Below are positions 26,869 to 35,441 of a DNA stretch of 64,000 nt, in pieces. Made by a program: the position numbers and the translations under genes. How positions within the stretch are numbered: position 1 is the first letter of the stretch; every line of letters begins with the position of its first letter. The notes under the pieces were generated by a model. It saw only the letters and a program-made list of their open reading frames with translations. It was not told the origin of the DNA and did no database searches. The DNA is from Telluria antibiotica (lineage in GTDB: Bacteria; Pseudomonadota; Gammaproteobacteria; Burkholderiales; Burkholderiaceae_D), in the NCBI RefSeq assembly GCF_011682055.1, contig NZ_JAAQOM010000001.1:1-64000 (forward strand). Reading direction: 5' to 3'.

Positions 26869-29562
26869 ATGGCCGACACAGACGGCACGACACGGGGCTT
26901 CACCCGCCGCGACTTCTTCCGCGCCACCACGCTGGCCGCTGCCCTGCCGCTGGGGCGCGCCGCACCGGCGGCCCCGGTCGCGGGTCCCGCCGACGGCGCC
27001 AGGGTCGCGTGGCTGGAAGGCCGCCCCGCCCGCATCGGCGGCACGACGTTCGGCGTGCCGTGGCCACGCGGCGCGTTGCGCAAGGACCAGGCGTTCGTCG
27101 TCGAAGGCGCTTCCGGCCCCGTACCCGCGCAAAGCTGGCCGCTCGCGTACTGGCCGGACGGCTCGCTGAAGTGGACGGCGCACGCGCTCGGCGCGACGGA
27201 CAAGCCGGACGCCGCCCTGCGGGTGCGCCCGGGCACGTCGCGCGCCCCCGCGGGCGGCGTCGTCACCGTACGCCGCGACGCCGACAGCCACGTCGTCGGC
27301 ACCGGTGTCGTCGACTGCGTCGTCCCGTCCCGCGGCCCCGTGCTCGTGCACTCCGTCCGCCGCGGCGGACGCGACGTCCTGCGCAACGTGCGCCTCGTCG
27401 CGCTGTGCGACGACGCGCCGGAAGGCAGCACCCGCCGCACGGAATTCGAGAGCGTCGTCCAGACGGCGACCCTGGAACAGGAAGGCCCCATCCGCAGCGT
27501 GCTTCGGCTCGACGGCAAGCACCGCGGCGCGGGGCGCGACTGGCTGCCGTTCACCGTCCGCCTGTATTTCTACGCGGGCGCCGCGTCCGTCCGCATCATG
27601 CACACGTTCGTGTTCGACGGCGACGAGCAGCGCCACTTCATCCGCGGCATCGGCCTGGCGTTCGACGTGCCGATGCACGACGAGCTGCACGACCGCCACG
27701 TGCGCTTCGCCGGCGCCGACGGCGGCGTGTGGGCCGAGGGCGTGCGCAACCTGACGGGCCTGCGCCGCGACCCCGGTGCCGCTGCGCGCCGCGCGCAGCT
27801 GGCGGGCGAGCGCTGTCCGCCCGTGTCCGACGAGGTGCGCCCCCTGCTGCACCTCGTGCCCGCATGGGGCGACGTGTCGCTGTCGCAGCTGTCGGCCGAC
27901 AGCTTCCGCATCCGCAAGCGCACGAAAGCCGGCTGCGGCTGGGTCGACGCGGCGTGGGGCGGACGCGCGGCCGGCTGCGGCTATGTGGGCGGCGCCTCGG
28001 GCGGCGTCGCGTTCGGCCTGCGCGACTTCTGGCAACGCCACCCGACGCAGCTCGACATCCGCGATGCCCACGCGGACACGGCACGCGCCACCGTCTGGAT
28101 GTGGTCCCCGGACGCGCCCGCGATGGACCTGCGCTTCTACCACGACGGCATGGGCATGGACACGCACGCGCAAGAGCTGCAGGGTTTGCAGATCACGTAC
28201 GAGGACTACGAACGGGGCTACGGCACGCCGGCGGGCGTCGCGCGCAGCAGCGAGATCACCTTGTGGGCATGCGACGCCACGCCGCCGCGCGAACGTTTCG
28301 CGCAGTTCGCAAGGGACCTGCAGACGCCGCCGCAACTGGCGCCCGCGCCGACGCACCTGCTGGCGACGGCAGTCTTCGGCACGCTGTGGTCGCTGCCGGA
28401 CCGCAGCACGCCGGCCCGCGCCGCCATCGAGGACGAGCTGGATGCCCGCTTCGACTTCTACCGCCGCGAAGTCGAGCAGCGCCGCTGGTACGGCTTCTGG
28501 GACTACGGCGACATCCGCCACACGTACGACGCCGACCGCCACGACTGGCGCTACGACGTGGGCGGGTTCGCCTGGGACAATTCGGAACTGTCGCCCGACC
28601 TGTGGCTGTGGTACACCTTCCTGCGCACGGGACGGGCCGACGTCTTCCGCATGGGCGAGGCGATGGTGCGCCACACGAGCGAGGTCGACACGTACCACCT
28701 GGGCCCCTTCGCCGGCCTGGGGTCGCGCCACAACGTCCAGCACTGGGGTTGCAGCGCCAAGCAGGCACGCATCAGCACGGCCGTCTACCGCCGCTACTAT
28801 TACTACCTGACGGGCGACGAACGCATCGGCGACGTCATGCGCGAGGTACTCGACGCGGACCGCAAGCTGGACGCCGTCGACCCCGTGCGCAAGCTGCCGA
28901 ACGTACCGCCCAAGGGGCCGTATCCGGCGCGGATCAGCTTCGGCACGGACTGGGCATCGCTCGCCGCCAACTGGCTCGCGGAGTGGGAACGCAGCGGCAG
29001 CCCGCGCTGTCGCGACAAGATCCTGACCGGGATGCGCGACATCGCCGCCATGCCGCACGGCTTCTTCAACGGCGACCGCATGGGCTACGAGCCCGACACG
29101 GGCCACCTGCACGACATGATCGGCGCGGACGTGAAGGCATCGCACCTGAACGCCGTGTTCGGCGCCGTCGAGATCTTCGACGAACTGATACGCCTGACCG
29201 GGTACGCCGCGTTCGAGCGCGCGTGGCTCGACTACTGCGAATTGTTCAACGCGCCCGTCGACGAACAGCGCCGCCGGCTGGGCGCCCCGCACGGCGCCAC
29301 GCACGCGCTGTACGCGGCCCACTCGCGCCTGACCGCGTACGCCGCGTGGAAGCGCCGCGATCCCGCGCTCGCGCGCCGTGCGTGGCGCGAGTTCGCCGGC
29401 GACGGCAAGCCGCGGCCATTCCGCACCGTCCATGTGGCGCCACCGCACGTGTTGCGGCCCGTCGACGAAATCCCGTGGGCCAGCACCAACGAGACGGCGC
29501 AATGGGGCCTGGCCGCCATCCAGAACCTCGCGCTGATCGGCGACCTACTGCCCCGCACCTAG
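26869..29562 (+). CDS. Tat-exported exo-rhamnogalacturonan lyase-like enzyme (PL26 type)
   Basis: The 897-residue protein begins with a twin-arginine signal (FTRRDFFRATTLAAALPLG), so it is folded before export to the periplasm. The body matches the exo-rhamnogalacturonan lyase (PcRGLX, PL26) layout: an N-terminal beta domain (WPRGALRKDQAF, YWPDGSLKWTAHALG), a jelly-roll middle and an alpha/alpha toroid with WYGFWDYGDIRHTYD, WDNSELSPDLWLWY and HNVQHWGC. It should release unsaturated disaccharides from rhamnogalacturonan-I ends. The start follows the DUF4861 stop by one base. The PL26 assignment is from overall pattern; catalytic residues were not mapped. Confidence 0.8.
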   Translation: MADTDGTTRGFTRRDFFRATTLAAALPLGRAAPAAPVAGPADGARVAWLEGRPARIGGTTFGVPWPRGALRKDQAFVVEGASGPVPAQSWPLAYWPDGSLKWTAHALGATDKPDAALRVRPGTSRAPAGGVVTVRRDADSHVVGTGVVDCVVPSRGPVLVHSVRRGGRDVLRNVRLVALCDDAPEGSTRRTEFESVVQTATLEQEGPIRSVLRLDGKHRGAGRDWLPFTVRLYFYAGAASVRIMHTFVFDGDEQRHFIRGIGLAFDVPMHDELHDRHVRFAGADGGVWAEGVRNLTGLRRDPGAAARRAQLAGERCPPVSDEVRPLLHLVPAWGDVSLSQLSADSFRIRKRTKAGCGWVDAAWGGRAAGCGYVGGASGGVAFGLRDFWQRHPTQLDIRDAHADTARATVWMWSPDAPAMDLRFYHDGMGMDTHAQELQGLQITYEDYERGYGTPAGVARSSEITLWACDATPPRERFAQFARDLQTPPQLAPAPTHLLATAVFGTLWSLPDRSTPARAAIEDELDARFDFYRREVEQRRWYGFWDYGDIRHTYDADRHDWRYDVGGFAWDNSELSPDLWLWYTFLRTGRADVFRMGEAMVRHTSEVDTYHLGPFAGLGSRHNVQHWGCSAKQARISTAVYRRYYYYLTGDERIGDVMREVLDADRKLDAVDPVRKLPNVPPKGPYPARISFGTDWASLAANWLAEWERSGSPRCRDKILTGMRDIAAMPHGFFNGDRMGYEPDTGHLHDMIGADVKASHLNAVFGAVEIFDELIRLTGYAAFERAWLDYCELFNAPVDEQRRRLGAPHGATHALYAAHSRLTAYAAWKRRDPALARRAWREFAGDGKPRPFRTVHVAPPHVLRPVDEIPWASTNETAQWGLAAIQNLALIGDLLPRT

Positions 29563-29570
29563 GAGACTTC

Positions 29571-30866
29571 ATGTACCGCTTTCTCGTCCTCGCCGCGGCC
29601 TTTATCGCCGCGCCCGCAACCGCCGCGACGTACTACGTGGCCCCGGCGGGCAACGACACGGCCGCCGGCACGGAAGCCGCACCGTGGCAATCGTTCGCCC
29701 ACGCGCAGGCGCTGGCGCGTCCCGGCGACACCGTGCTGTTCCGCGGCGGCCGCTACGCGTACACGCATGCGACGACGAGCTGCGCGTCGCGCCGCGCCGC
29801 CGTCGCCGGCATCGCGATCGACAAAAGCGGCACCGACGGCCAGCCGATCCGCTACGAAGCGTATCCGGGCGAGACACCCGTGTTCGACTTTTCCGGCATG
29901 AAGGACGATTGCCGCGTCAAGGGCATCGAGGTCGCCGCCGACTGGATCGTGTTGAAAGGCCTGGAGATCACGGGGGCGCCGCAGCAGCCGGACAACCGGC
30001 TGAACCACGAATCGTGGGGCGTGTGGATCAACGGGAACCACAACGTCTTCGAACGGCTCGACCTGCACCACAATATGGGCCCGGGCCTGTTCATCAAGGA
30101 CGGCGGCTGGAACCTCGTGCTGAACAGCGATTCGCACCACAACTACGACCCGTACACCTCGAACGGCGCGGGCCAGAGCGCGGACGGCTTCGGTGCCCAC
30201 GTCAGCGCGGGCCACCCGGGCAACGTGTTCCGCGGCTGCCGCGCGTGGGCGAACACGGACGACGGCTTCGACCTGATCAACGCCTACTCCCCCGTCACCA
30301 TCGAATACTCGTGGGCATGGCAGCACGGCTACCTGCCCGGCACGCACACACCGCTCCCGGCGGGCAACGGCAACGGCATCAAGGCGGGCGGCTACGGCGG
30401 GCGCTACGTGCCGAACGGCGTGAAGCACGTCGTGCGATTTTCCGTCGCCTTCGACAACAAGGTGTCCGGCTTCTATGCGAACCACCACCCGCTGGCGCTC
30501 GACTTCTTCAACAATACGGCGTTCGGCAACGCCATCGACTTCAACATGCTGGGCATCGCGCCCGACGGCGGGCCCGTGTACCTGGGCACCTTGCGCAACA
30601 ACGTGGCCTACCCCGCGGGCACGCGGCTGAAGGTGGCGGGCGCGGACAGCGCCTCCAATTCATGGGACCCGGGCCTTACCCTGTCGCCGTTCGATTTCGA
30701 CAGCGTCGCGGCGACCGGCTGGGACGCGCCCCGCAAGCCGGACGGCGCCCTGCCCGACGTGCCGATGTTCCATCCCCGCGCGGGCAGCCCTGTCGTCGAC
30801 CGCGGGGTCGACGTGGGCCTGCCGTATCATGGCCGCGCGCCGGACCTGGGCGCCTTCGAACGCTGA
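29571..30866 (+). CDS. Secreted pectate lyase-like enzyme, polysaccharide lyase family 9
   Basis: The 431-residue protein has a cleavable signal (AAPATAATYYVAPAGND, about 1-19) and a right-handed beta-helix of the PL9 type: LKGLEITGA, NVFERLDLHHNMGPGL, HHNYDPYTSNGAGQSADGF and CRAWANTDDGFDLINAY. The paired aspartates in NTDDGFD are the usual calcium ligands of Pel9A-like enzymes. PL9 enzymes cut polygalacturonate or rhamnogalacturonan by beta-elimination. AGGAGA precedes the ATG. It lies 8 bp after the PL26-like gene in the operon. Confidence 0.88.
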   Translation: MYRFLVLAAAFIAAPATAATYYVAPAGNDTAAGTEAAPWQSFAHAQALARPGDTVLFRGGRYAYTHATTSCASRRAAVAGIAIDKSGTDGQPIRYEAYPGETPVFDFSGMKDDCRVKGIEVAADWIVLKGLEITGAPQQPDNRLNHESWGVWINGNHNVFERLDLHHNMGPGLFIKDGGWNLVLNSDSHHNYDPYTSNGAGQSADGFGAHVSAGHPGNVFRGCRAWANTDDGFDLINAYSPVTIEYSWAWQHGYLPGTHTPLPAGNGNGIKAGGYGGRYVPNGVKHVVRFSVAFDNKVSGFYANHHPLALDFFNNTAFGNAIDFNMLGIAPDGGPVYLGTLRNNVAYPAGTRLKVAGADSASNSWDPGLTLSPFDFDSVAATGWDAPRKPDGALPDVPMFHPRAGSPVVDRGVDVGLPYHGRAPDLGAFER

Positions 30867-30888
30867 CCCTTTGCAACGACGGAGACAC

Positions 30889-32160
30889 ATGCACACAATC
30901 ACTCGCGCCGCCTGCGCCCTTCTCGTCGCGGCCTGCGCTGCCAACGCCCCTGCCGCCGACGCCCGGCAATTCGCATTCGGCCCCGGCAAGCCGCCGGCCG
31001 GCTACACGGCCGTGACGGCCGACACGGTCTACACGCCCGCGCGCGGCTACGGCCTCGAGCCGGGCACGGCGCCCGATGGCGCGCACCCCTACTATTTTTC
31101 CGTCGACCTGCCGGAAGGGAATTACACGGTAACGGTCACATTGGGCGACGACACCGCGCCGGCCACGACGACCGTGAAAGCGGAGCTGCGCCGCCTGATG
31201 CTGGAAAACGTGGCCACGGCAAAGGGCCAGGCCGTGACGAAGACATTCACCGTCAACGTGCGCACGCCGCAGATCGCCAACGGCGGCGAAGTGAAACTGA
31301 AAGTCCCGCGCGAGACTGTCGACGAGGCATGGAACTGGGACCGGCGCCTGACGCTCGAAATCAACGGCGCGCACCCGGCCGTGCGCACGATCGCGATCGC
31401 GCCGGCCACCGTGCCGACCATGTTCCTGCTGGGCGATTCGACCGTGTGCGACCAGCCGGCGGAACCGTACGCCAGCTGGGGCCAGATGCTGCCGCGCTTT
31501 TTGAAACCCGGCATCGCCGTCGCCAACCACGGGGAGTCGGGCGAGACCTACCGCGATTCGATTGCGCGCCGGCGCCTGGACAAGGTCGTCTCCGCCATGA
31601 AACCGGGCGACGTCGTCCTCATGCAGTTCGGCCACAACGACCAGAAGCAGATCAAGGAAGGCAAAGGCGGCCCGTTCACCACGTACAGGGCGGAAATCAA
31701 GGTCCACGTGGACGCGGTCCGCGCGCACGGCGGCCTTCCCGTGATCGTGTCGTCGATGGAGCGCCGCGGCTTCGATGCGGACGGCCACGTCATCCCGTCG
31801 CTGAAGGATTATGCGGACGCGGCGCGCCAGTCCGCGCAGGAGCTGCACGTGCCGTTCATCGACCTGAACGCGTTGAGCATGACGTTGTACGAGGCGCTGG
31901 GACCGGAAGGCTCGAAGGCCGCGTTCGCGGAACCGGCACCGGGCCGCCTGGACAACACGCATCACGACAATTATGGCAGCTACGAACTGGCGAAGGCCGT
32001 CGTGCTGGGCCTGCGCGACGCGAAGGTGCCGGCGGCCGCGTACATCGTCGACGACTTCGCATTCGACCCCGCCCATCCGGACCCAGTGGCCGCATTCGCC
32101 GTGCCCCCGAGTCCGCACCGCACGGCGCAGCGCCCGCTGGGCGACGAGGCACACCGATGA
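30889..32160 (+). CDS. Rhamnogalacturonan acetylesterase, CE12 (SGNH hydrolase) with N-terminal beta domain
   Basis: The 423-residue secreted protein has a signal peptide to about residue 23. An N-terminal beta-sandwich with a YYFSVDLPEGNYTVTVTLGD motif (about 25-170) precedes the SGNH catalytic domain: FLLGDSTVCDQP (catalytic serine near residue 185), LMQFGHND and the Asp/His block LDNTHHDNYGSYELA. It would remove acetyl groups from rhamnogalacturonan so the lyases can act. GGAGA precedes the ATG. Its stop overlaps the GH43 start as ATGA. Confidence 0.9.
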   Translation: MHTITRAACALLVAACAANAPAADARQFAFGPGKPPAGYTAVTADTVYTPARGYGLEPGTAPDGAHPYYFSVDLPEGNYTVTVTLGDDTAPATTTVKAELRRLMLENVATAKGQAVTKTFTVNVRTPQIANGGEVKLKVPRETVDEAWNWDRRLTLEINGAHPAVRTIAIAPATVPTMFLLGDSTVCDQPAEPYASWGQMLPRFLKPGIAVANHGESGETYRDSIARRRLDKVVSAMKPGDVVLMQFGHNDQKQIKEGKGGPFTTYRAEIKVHVDAVRAHGGLPVIVSSMERRGFDADGHVIPSLKDYADAARQSAQELHVPFIDLNALSMTLYEALGPEGSKAAFAEPAPGRLDNTHHDNYGSYELAKAVVLGLRDAKVPAAAYIVDDFAFDPAHPDPVAAFAVPPSPHRTAQRPLGDEAHR

Positions 32161-33131
32161 AGCGGCGCGCGGCATTGGCCGCCATCGCCGCGGCCGCGGC
32201 CCTGCTTGCCGGCTGCGCGAGCGTCGCGCCGTCCGGCGACGCCTACGTGTTCGCCTACTTCGTCGACAACGGCCAGGACGGCCTGCACCTCGCGGGCAGC
32301 CGCGATGGCTATCGGTGGGACGCACTGGGCGGCGGCGCCAGCTTCCTCGCCCCGCACGTGGGCAAGGCGAAGCTGATGCGCGACCCGTGCATCGTGCGCG
32401 GCCCGGACGGCATCTACCACATGGTGTGGACGAGCGGCTGGAACGAGACGGGCATCGGCTACGCGTCGTCGACCGACCTCGTGCACTGGTCCGCGCAGCG
32501 CGAACTTCCCGTGATGGCGCACGAGCCGACGACGCTGAACGCGTGGGCGCCGGAAATCGCGTGGGACGCGAAGCGGCGCGAATACCTGATCTTCTGGTCG
32601 TCCACGATCCCCGGCCGCTTCCCGCAATCCGAGGCGGCCGGCGACGACGCGGGCGCGGCGAAGTACAACCACCGCATCTACGCGACGACGACGCGCGACT
32701 TCGTCACGTTCACGCCCACGCGCCTGTTCTACGACCCGGGCTTTTCCGTCATCGACGCGACGTTCGTCCGCACGAGCCAGGGCGACTGGCTCCTCGTGAA
32801 GGACGAGACACGGCACCCGCCGCGCAAATACCTGCAGCTCGCGCGCGCAGCCAGCCTGCAGGGGCCGTTCGAGCCGCTGGGCGCGCCCATCTCGCCCGCC
32901 GGCTTGTGGACGGAAGGCCCGACGGCGCTGCAAATCGGCGGCGACGTCATCGTCTACTACGACGCCTACACGGCGAAGCACTACGGCGCGCTGCGCTCGC
33001 GCGATCTCGTGCACTGGGAAGACGTGACGGCGCAGATGCACTTCCCCGACGAAGGCACGGCGCGCCGCATGCGCCACGGCACGGCGCTGCGCGTGCCGCC
33101 CGCATTGCTGGACGCGCTGCGCGCGCGCTGA
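32157..33131 (+). CDS. Lipoprotein glycoside hydrolase, family 43-like
   Basis: The 324-residue protein has a lipoprotein signal with lipobox LLAGC (Cys near residue 20), so it is probably anchored to a membrane. The rest is a five-bladed propeller of GH43 type: MRDPCIVRGPDGIYHMVWTSGW, IGYASSTDLVHWS, AWAPEIAWD, VIDATFVRT and the acid candidate in LWTEGPTAL. GH43 enzymes remove arabinose, xylose or galactose from side chains. In this operon arabinan or galactan side chains of pectin are likely. It is the last gene of the five-gene unit. Confidence 0.85.
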   Translation: MKRRAALAAIAAAAALLAGCASVAPSGDAYVFAYFVDNGQDGLHLAGSRDGYRWDALGGGASFLAPHVGKAKLMRDPCIVRGPDGIYHMVWTSGWNETGIGYASSTDLVHWSAQRELPVMAHEPTTLNAWAPEIAWDAKRREYLIFWSSTIPGRFPQSEAAGDDAGAAKYNHRIYATTTRDFVTFTPTRLFYDPGFSVIDATFVRTSQGDWLLVKDETRHPPRKYLQLARAASLQGPFEPLGAPISPAGLWTEGPTALQIGGDVIVYYDAYTAKHYGALRSRDLVHWEDVTAQMHFPDEGTARRMRHGTALRVPPALLDALRAR

Positions 33132-33237
33132 ACCACCCTGGCCGCGCACGGTGCCTTGTTGATGGGCAATGGTGCGCGGATGCGCGGCCGGATGGAGTAC
33201 CCTCGCCTCTCCAACGTCGCGACCCCGGAGGCGGACC

Positions 33238-33678
33238 GTGTCCCTTGACCCAGCGAAACCCGAAGAGGAACAGCAGGAGCGCCAGGAACTCCTGAGGGTT
33301 CCCGTCGTACGGGAGGAAGCGTGGGTCGAGAAACGGATCGTCGACACGGGGCGCGGCGTGCGCATCCATAAGACCGTCGCCGAGCACCCATGCCAGATCG
33401 ACGAGAGCCTGGCGCGCGACGATGTGCAGGTCAGGCACGTCGCCGTGGACCGCATCGTCCCGCTCGACCAGGCGCCCGCGACGCGCTACGAAGGGGACAC
33501 GCTCGTCGTCCCGATCCTCGAGGAAGTGCTGGTCGTCGAACGACGCCTGCGCATCAAGGAAGAGCTCCACATCACCCGCACCCGCCGCGAAGAGCGCCAC
33601 GTCGACACCGTCGTGCTCCGCGCCGAACAGGTCAGCGTGGAGCGCTTCGACGAGCACGGCGACACACCATCTACATGA
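33238..33678 (+). CDS. DUF2382 (YsnF/AvaK) domain protein, short
   Basis: The 146-residue soluble acidic protein carries one DUF2382 domain: RVPVVREEAWVEKRIVDTG...VRIHK, DVQVRHVAVDRIVPL, then VVPILEEVLVVERRLRIKEELHITRTRRE. It starts at GTG 33238, chosen because GGAGG lies six bases upstream; the frame extends further but without a ribosome site. DUF2382 proteins are stress-associated with no known reaction. The next gene is a larger DUF2382 protein 19 bp downstream, so they form a pair. Confidence 0.85.
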   Translation: MSLDPAKPEEEQQERQELLRVPVVREEAWVEKRIVDTGRGVRIHKTVAEHPCQIDESLARDDVQVRHVAVDRIVPLDQAPATRYEGDTLVVPILEEVLVVERRLRIKEELHITRTRREERHVDTVVLRAEQVSVERFDEHGDTPST

Positions 33679-33697
33679 ATCTACCGGAGGACGCATC

Positions 33698-34867
33698 ATG
33701 CAACATACCCTAGTGGCGGTTTTCGACAACCGCAGCGATGCCCAGAGCGCGATGGACGAACTGCTGGCATCGGGCTTCACCCGCGATAACGTCAACGTCT
33801 CCAGCGCCGACCTGGCCGCCGGCTCGTCCGCCACGACGGCGGCGACCACCACCGCCACGGCCCAGGAGGAAGGCGTGGGCGCATCGATCAAGAACTTCTT
33901 CGAGAGCCTGTTCGGCACCGACCACGACCAGCACGCGATCCGCTACTCGAATGCCGTCACGTCCGGCCGGCACGTGCTGACGCTCACCACGACGTCGGAA
34001 CCGGAAGTGGAACGCGCGGCCGACGTCATCGAGCGCTTCGGTCCCATCGACATCGACGAGCGCCACGACCTGGCGGGTAACGCCGCCACGCTGGGCGCCA
34101 GCGCCTACCAGGGCGCCCCGTCCGCGTCGCTGCAATCCGGATCGCAATCGGGATCGCAACCGGGCAACCTGGCCGGAAGCCGCGCCGAATCGGCCGACCT
34201 GCGCACGGACTCGCAGCAGCGCGAAGCCACCGCCATGCAGACGGGTAAGGCCGCGATCCCCGTCGTGCAGGAAGAAGTCCACGTGGGCAAGCGCCTCGTC
34301 GAGCGGGGCGGCGTGCGCGTGTTCTCCCGCGTCGTCGAGACGCCCGTGAACGAAACGGTGGCGCTGCGCGAAGAACACGTGAGCGTGGAGCGCCGCCCCG
34401 TCGACCGCCCCATCGACCCGGCCGACGCCGCCGCGTTCAAGGACAAGACGATCGATCTGCGCGAAACGGCCGAGGAAGCGGTCGTGCAGAAGTCGGCCCG
34501 CGTCGTGGAGGAAGTCGTCGTCGGCAAGGAGGTCAGCCAGCGCGAGCAACAGATCAGCGATACCGTACGCCGCACGCAAGTCGACGTGCAGCCGCTGCAG
34601 GGCGCGGCCCGCGACGACGACACGTATTACCGCAACGACTGGCAGCAGAACTACGCGAGCCTCGGCGGCACGTACGACGACTACGCGCCGGCCTACCGCT
34701 ACGGCTACGACATGCGCCGCGACGCCCGTTACCAGGGCCGTAACTGGGACGACGTCGAATCCAGCCTGCGCAGCGACTGGGATGCACGCTACGGCAGCGC
34801 CGGCGCGTCGACGTGGGAACGGATGAAGGCGGCCGTACGGTCGGGCTGGAACCGCATGACGTCCTGA
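33698..34867 (+). CDS. Large DUF2382 stress-related protein
   Basis: The 389-residue protein has an N-terminal general-stress (YsnF-like) part MQHTLVAVFDNRSDAQSAMDEL with a flexible Thr/Ala/Ser region, a Gly/Ser/Gln-rich linker (about 140-180) with GSQSGSQ repeats, a DUF2382 domain (about 183-300, IPVVQEEVHVGKRLVERGGVRV...EEHVSVERRPVDRP) and a C-terminal Tyr/Asp/Arg-rich tail (YYRNDWQQNYASLGG...DWDARYG). The ribosome site CGGAGG is seven bases before the ATG. Its 3' end overlaps a convergent GNAT gene by 79 bp. Confidence 0.88.
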   Translation: MQHTLVAVFDNRSDAQSAMDELLASGFTRDNVNVSSADLAAGSSATTAATTTATAQEEGVGASIKNFFESLFGTDHDQHAIRYSNAVTSGRHVLTLTTTSEPEVERAADVIERFGPIDIDERHDLAGNAATLGASAYQGAPSASLQSGSQSGSQPGNLAGSRAESADLRTDSQQREATAMQTGKAAIPVVQEEVHVGKRLVERGGVRVFSRVVETPVNETVALREEHVSVERRPVDRPIDPADAAAFKDKTIDLRETAEEAVVQKSARVVEEVVVGKEVSQREQQISDTVRRTQVDVQPLQGAARDDDTYYRNDWQQNYASLGGTYDDYAPAYRYGYDMRRDARYQGRNWDDVESSLRSDWDARYGSAGASTWERMKAAVRSGWNRMTS

Positions 34868-35370
34868 CGGGCTTGCGGGTGCAACGGGAGCCGGTAGCTC
34901 AGGCGGTCCGCCACCCGTTGCGCCCCGAGGCCGGCATAGAAGCGGATGCCGGCCTCGTTGGACGCCTTCACATGCCAGTCGATGCGGCCGCAGCCCTGCT
35001 CGGCCGCATGGCGCGCGATCCACGCCATCAGGGCCCGGCCCACGCCGCGCCCGCGACTGTCCGCGCGCACGAACAATTCCTTCATCATGCACTGGCGGCG
35101 GTTGGCCGGCGTCGGGTCGACGAGCGAATACAGCAGCACGACGGCCGCGAATCCGGCCACCGTCCCGTCTTCATCCGTCGCCACGACGAGCCGCAGCGGC
35201 GAGTCCGGCGCGAGCAGGTTGTGCAGCAGATGGTCGCGCACGGCGGCGCGCGCCACCTCCGCGTCGTCGTGGTAGTCGCGATACAGCTCGCACAGCAGGT
35301 CGACCAGCGATTCGTGCTGGTCGGGCGACACAAGAAACACTACAGGTGACACTACAGGGGACACGCGCAT
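34789..35370 (-). CDS. GNAT-family N-acetyltransferase
   Basis: The 193-residue protein contains the GNAT core: VAGFAAVVLLYSL, the acetyl-CoA loop FVRADSRGRGVGRALMAWI and NEAGIRFYAGLGAQRV. It would acetylate a small molecule or protein amine; the substrate is unknown. The frame runs about 30 residues past the usual end of the domain (LSYRLPL), so the coding end overlaps the DUF2382 gene on the other strand by 79 bp. The start at 35370 is followed by an imperfect repeat (VSPVVSPVVF). Confidence 0.85.
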   Translation of the reverse strand: MRVSPVVSPVVFLVSPDQHESLVDLLCELYRDYHDDAEVARAAVRDHLLHNLLAPDSPLRLVVATDEDGTVAGFAAVVLLYSLVDPTPANRRQCMMKELFVRADSRGRGVGRALMAWIARHAAEQGCGRIDWHVKASNEAGIRFYAGLGAQRVADRLSYRLPLHPQARQDVMRFQPDRTAAFIRSHVDAPALP

Positions 35371-35441
35371 GACAGGGCCCGATCCGATCCGGTGGAAGAC
35401 GGGAACGATACCAGAAACGGCGGAGCCCATGCAGGGCAGGC

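Noticed and set aside
27009..29570. Long upstream extension of the PL9 frame through the PL26-like gene
   Set aside because: The frame has no stop for 1285 codons, but only the part after 29571 has a signal peptide, ribosome site and PL9 motifs.
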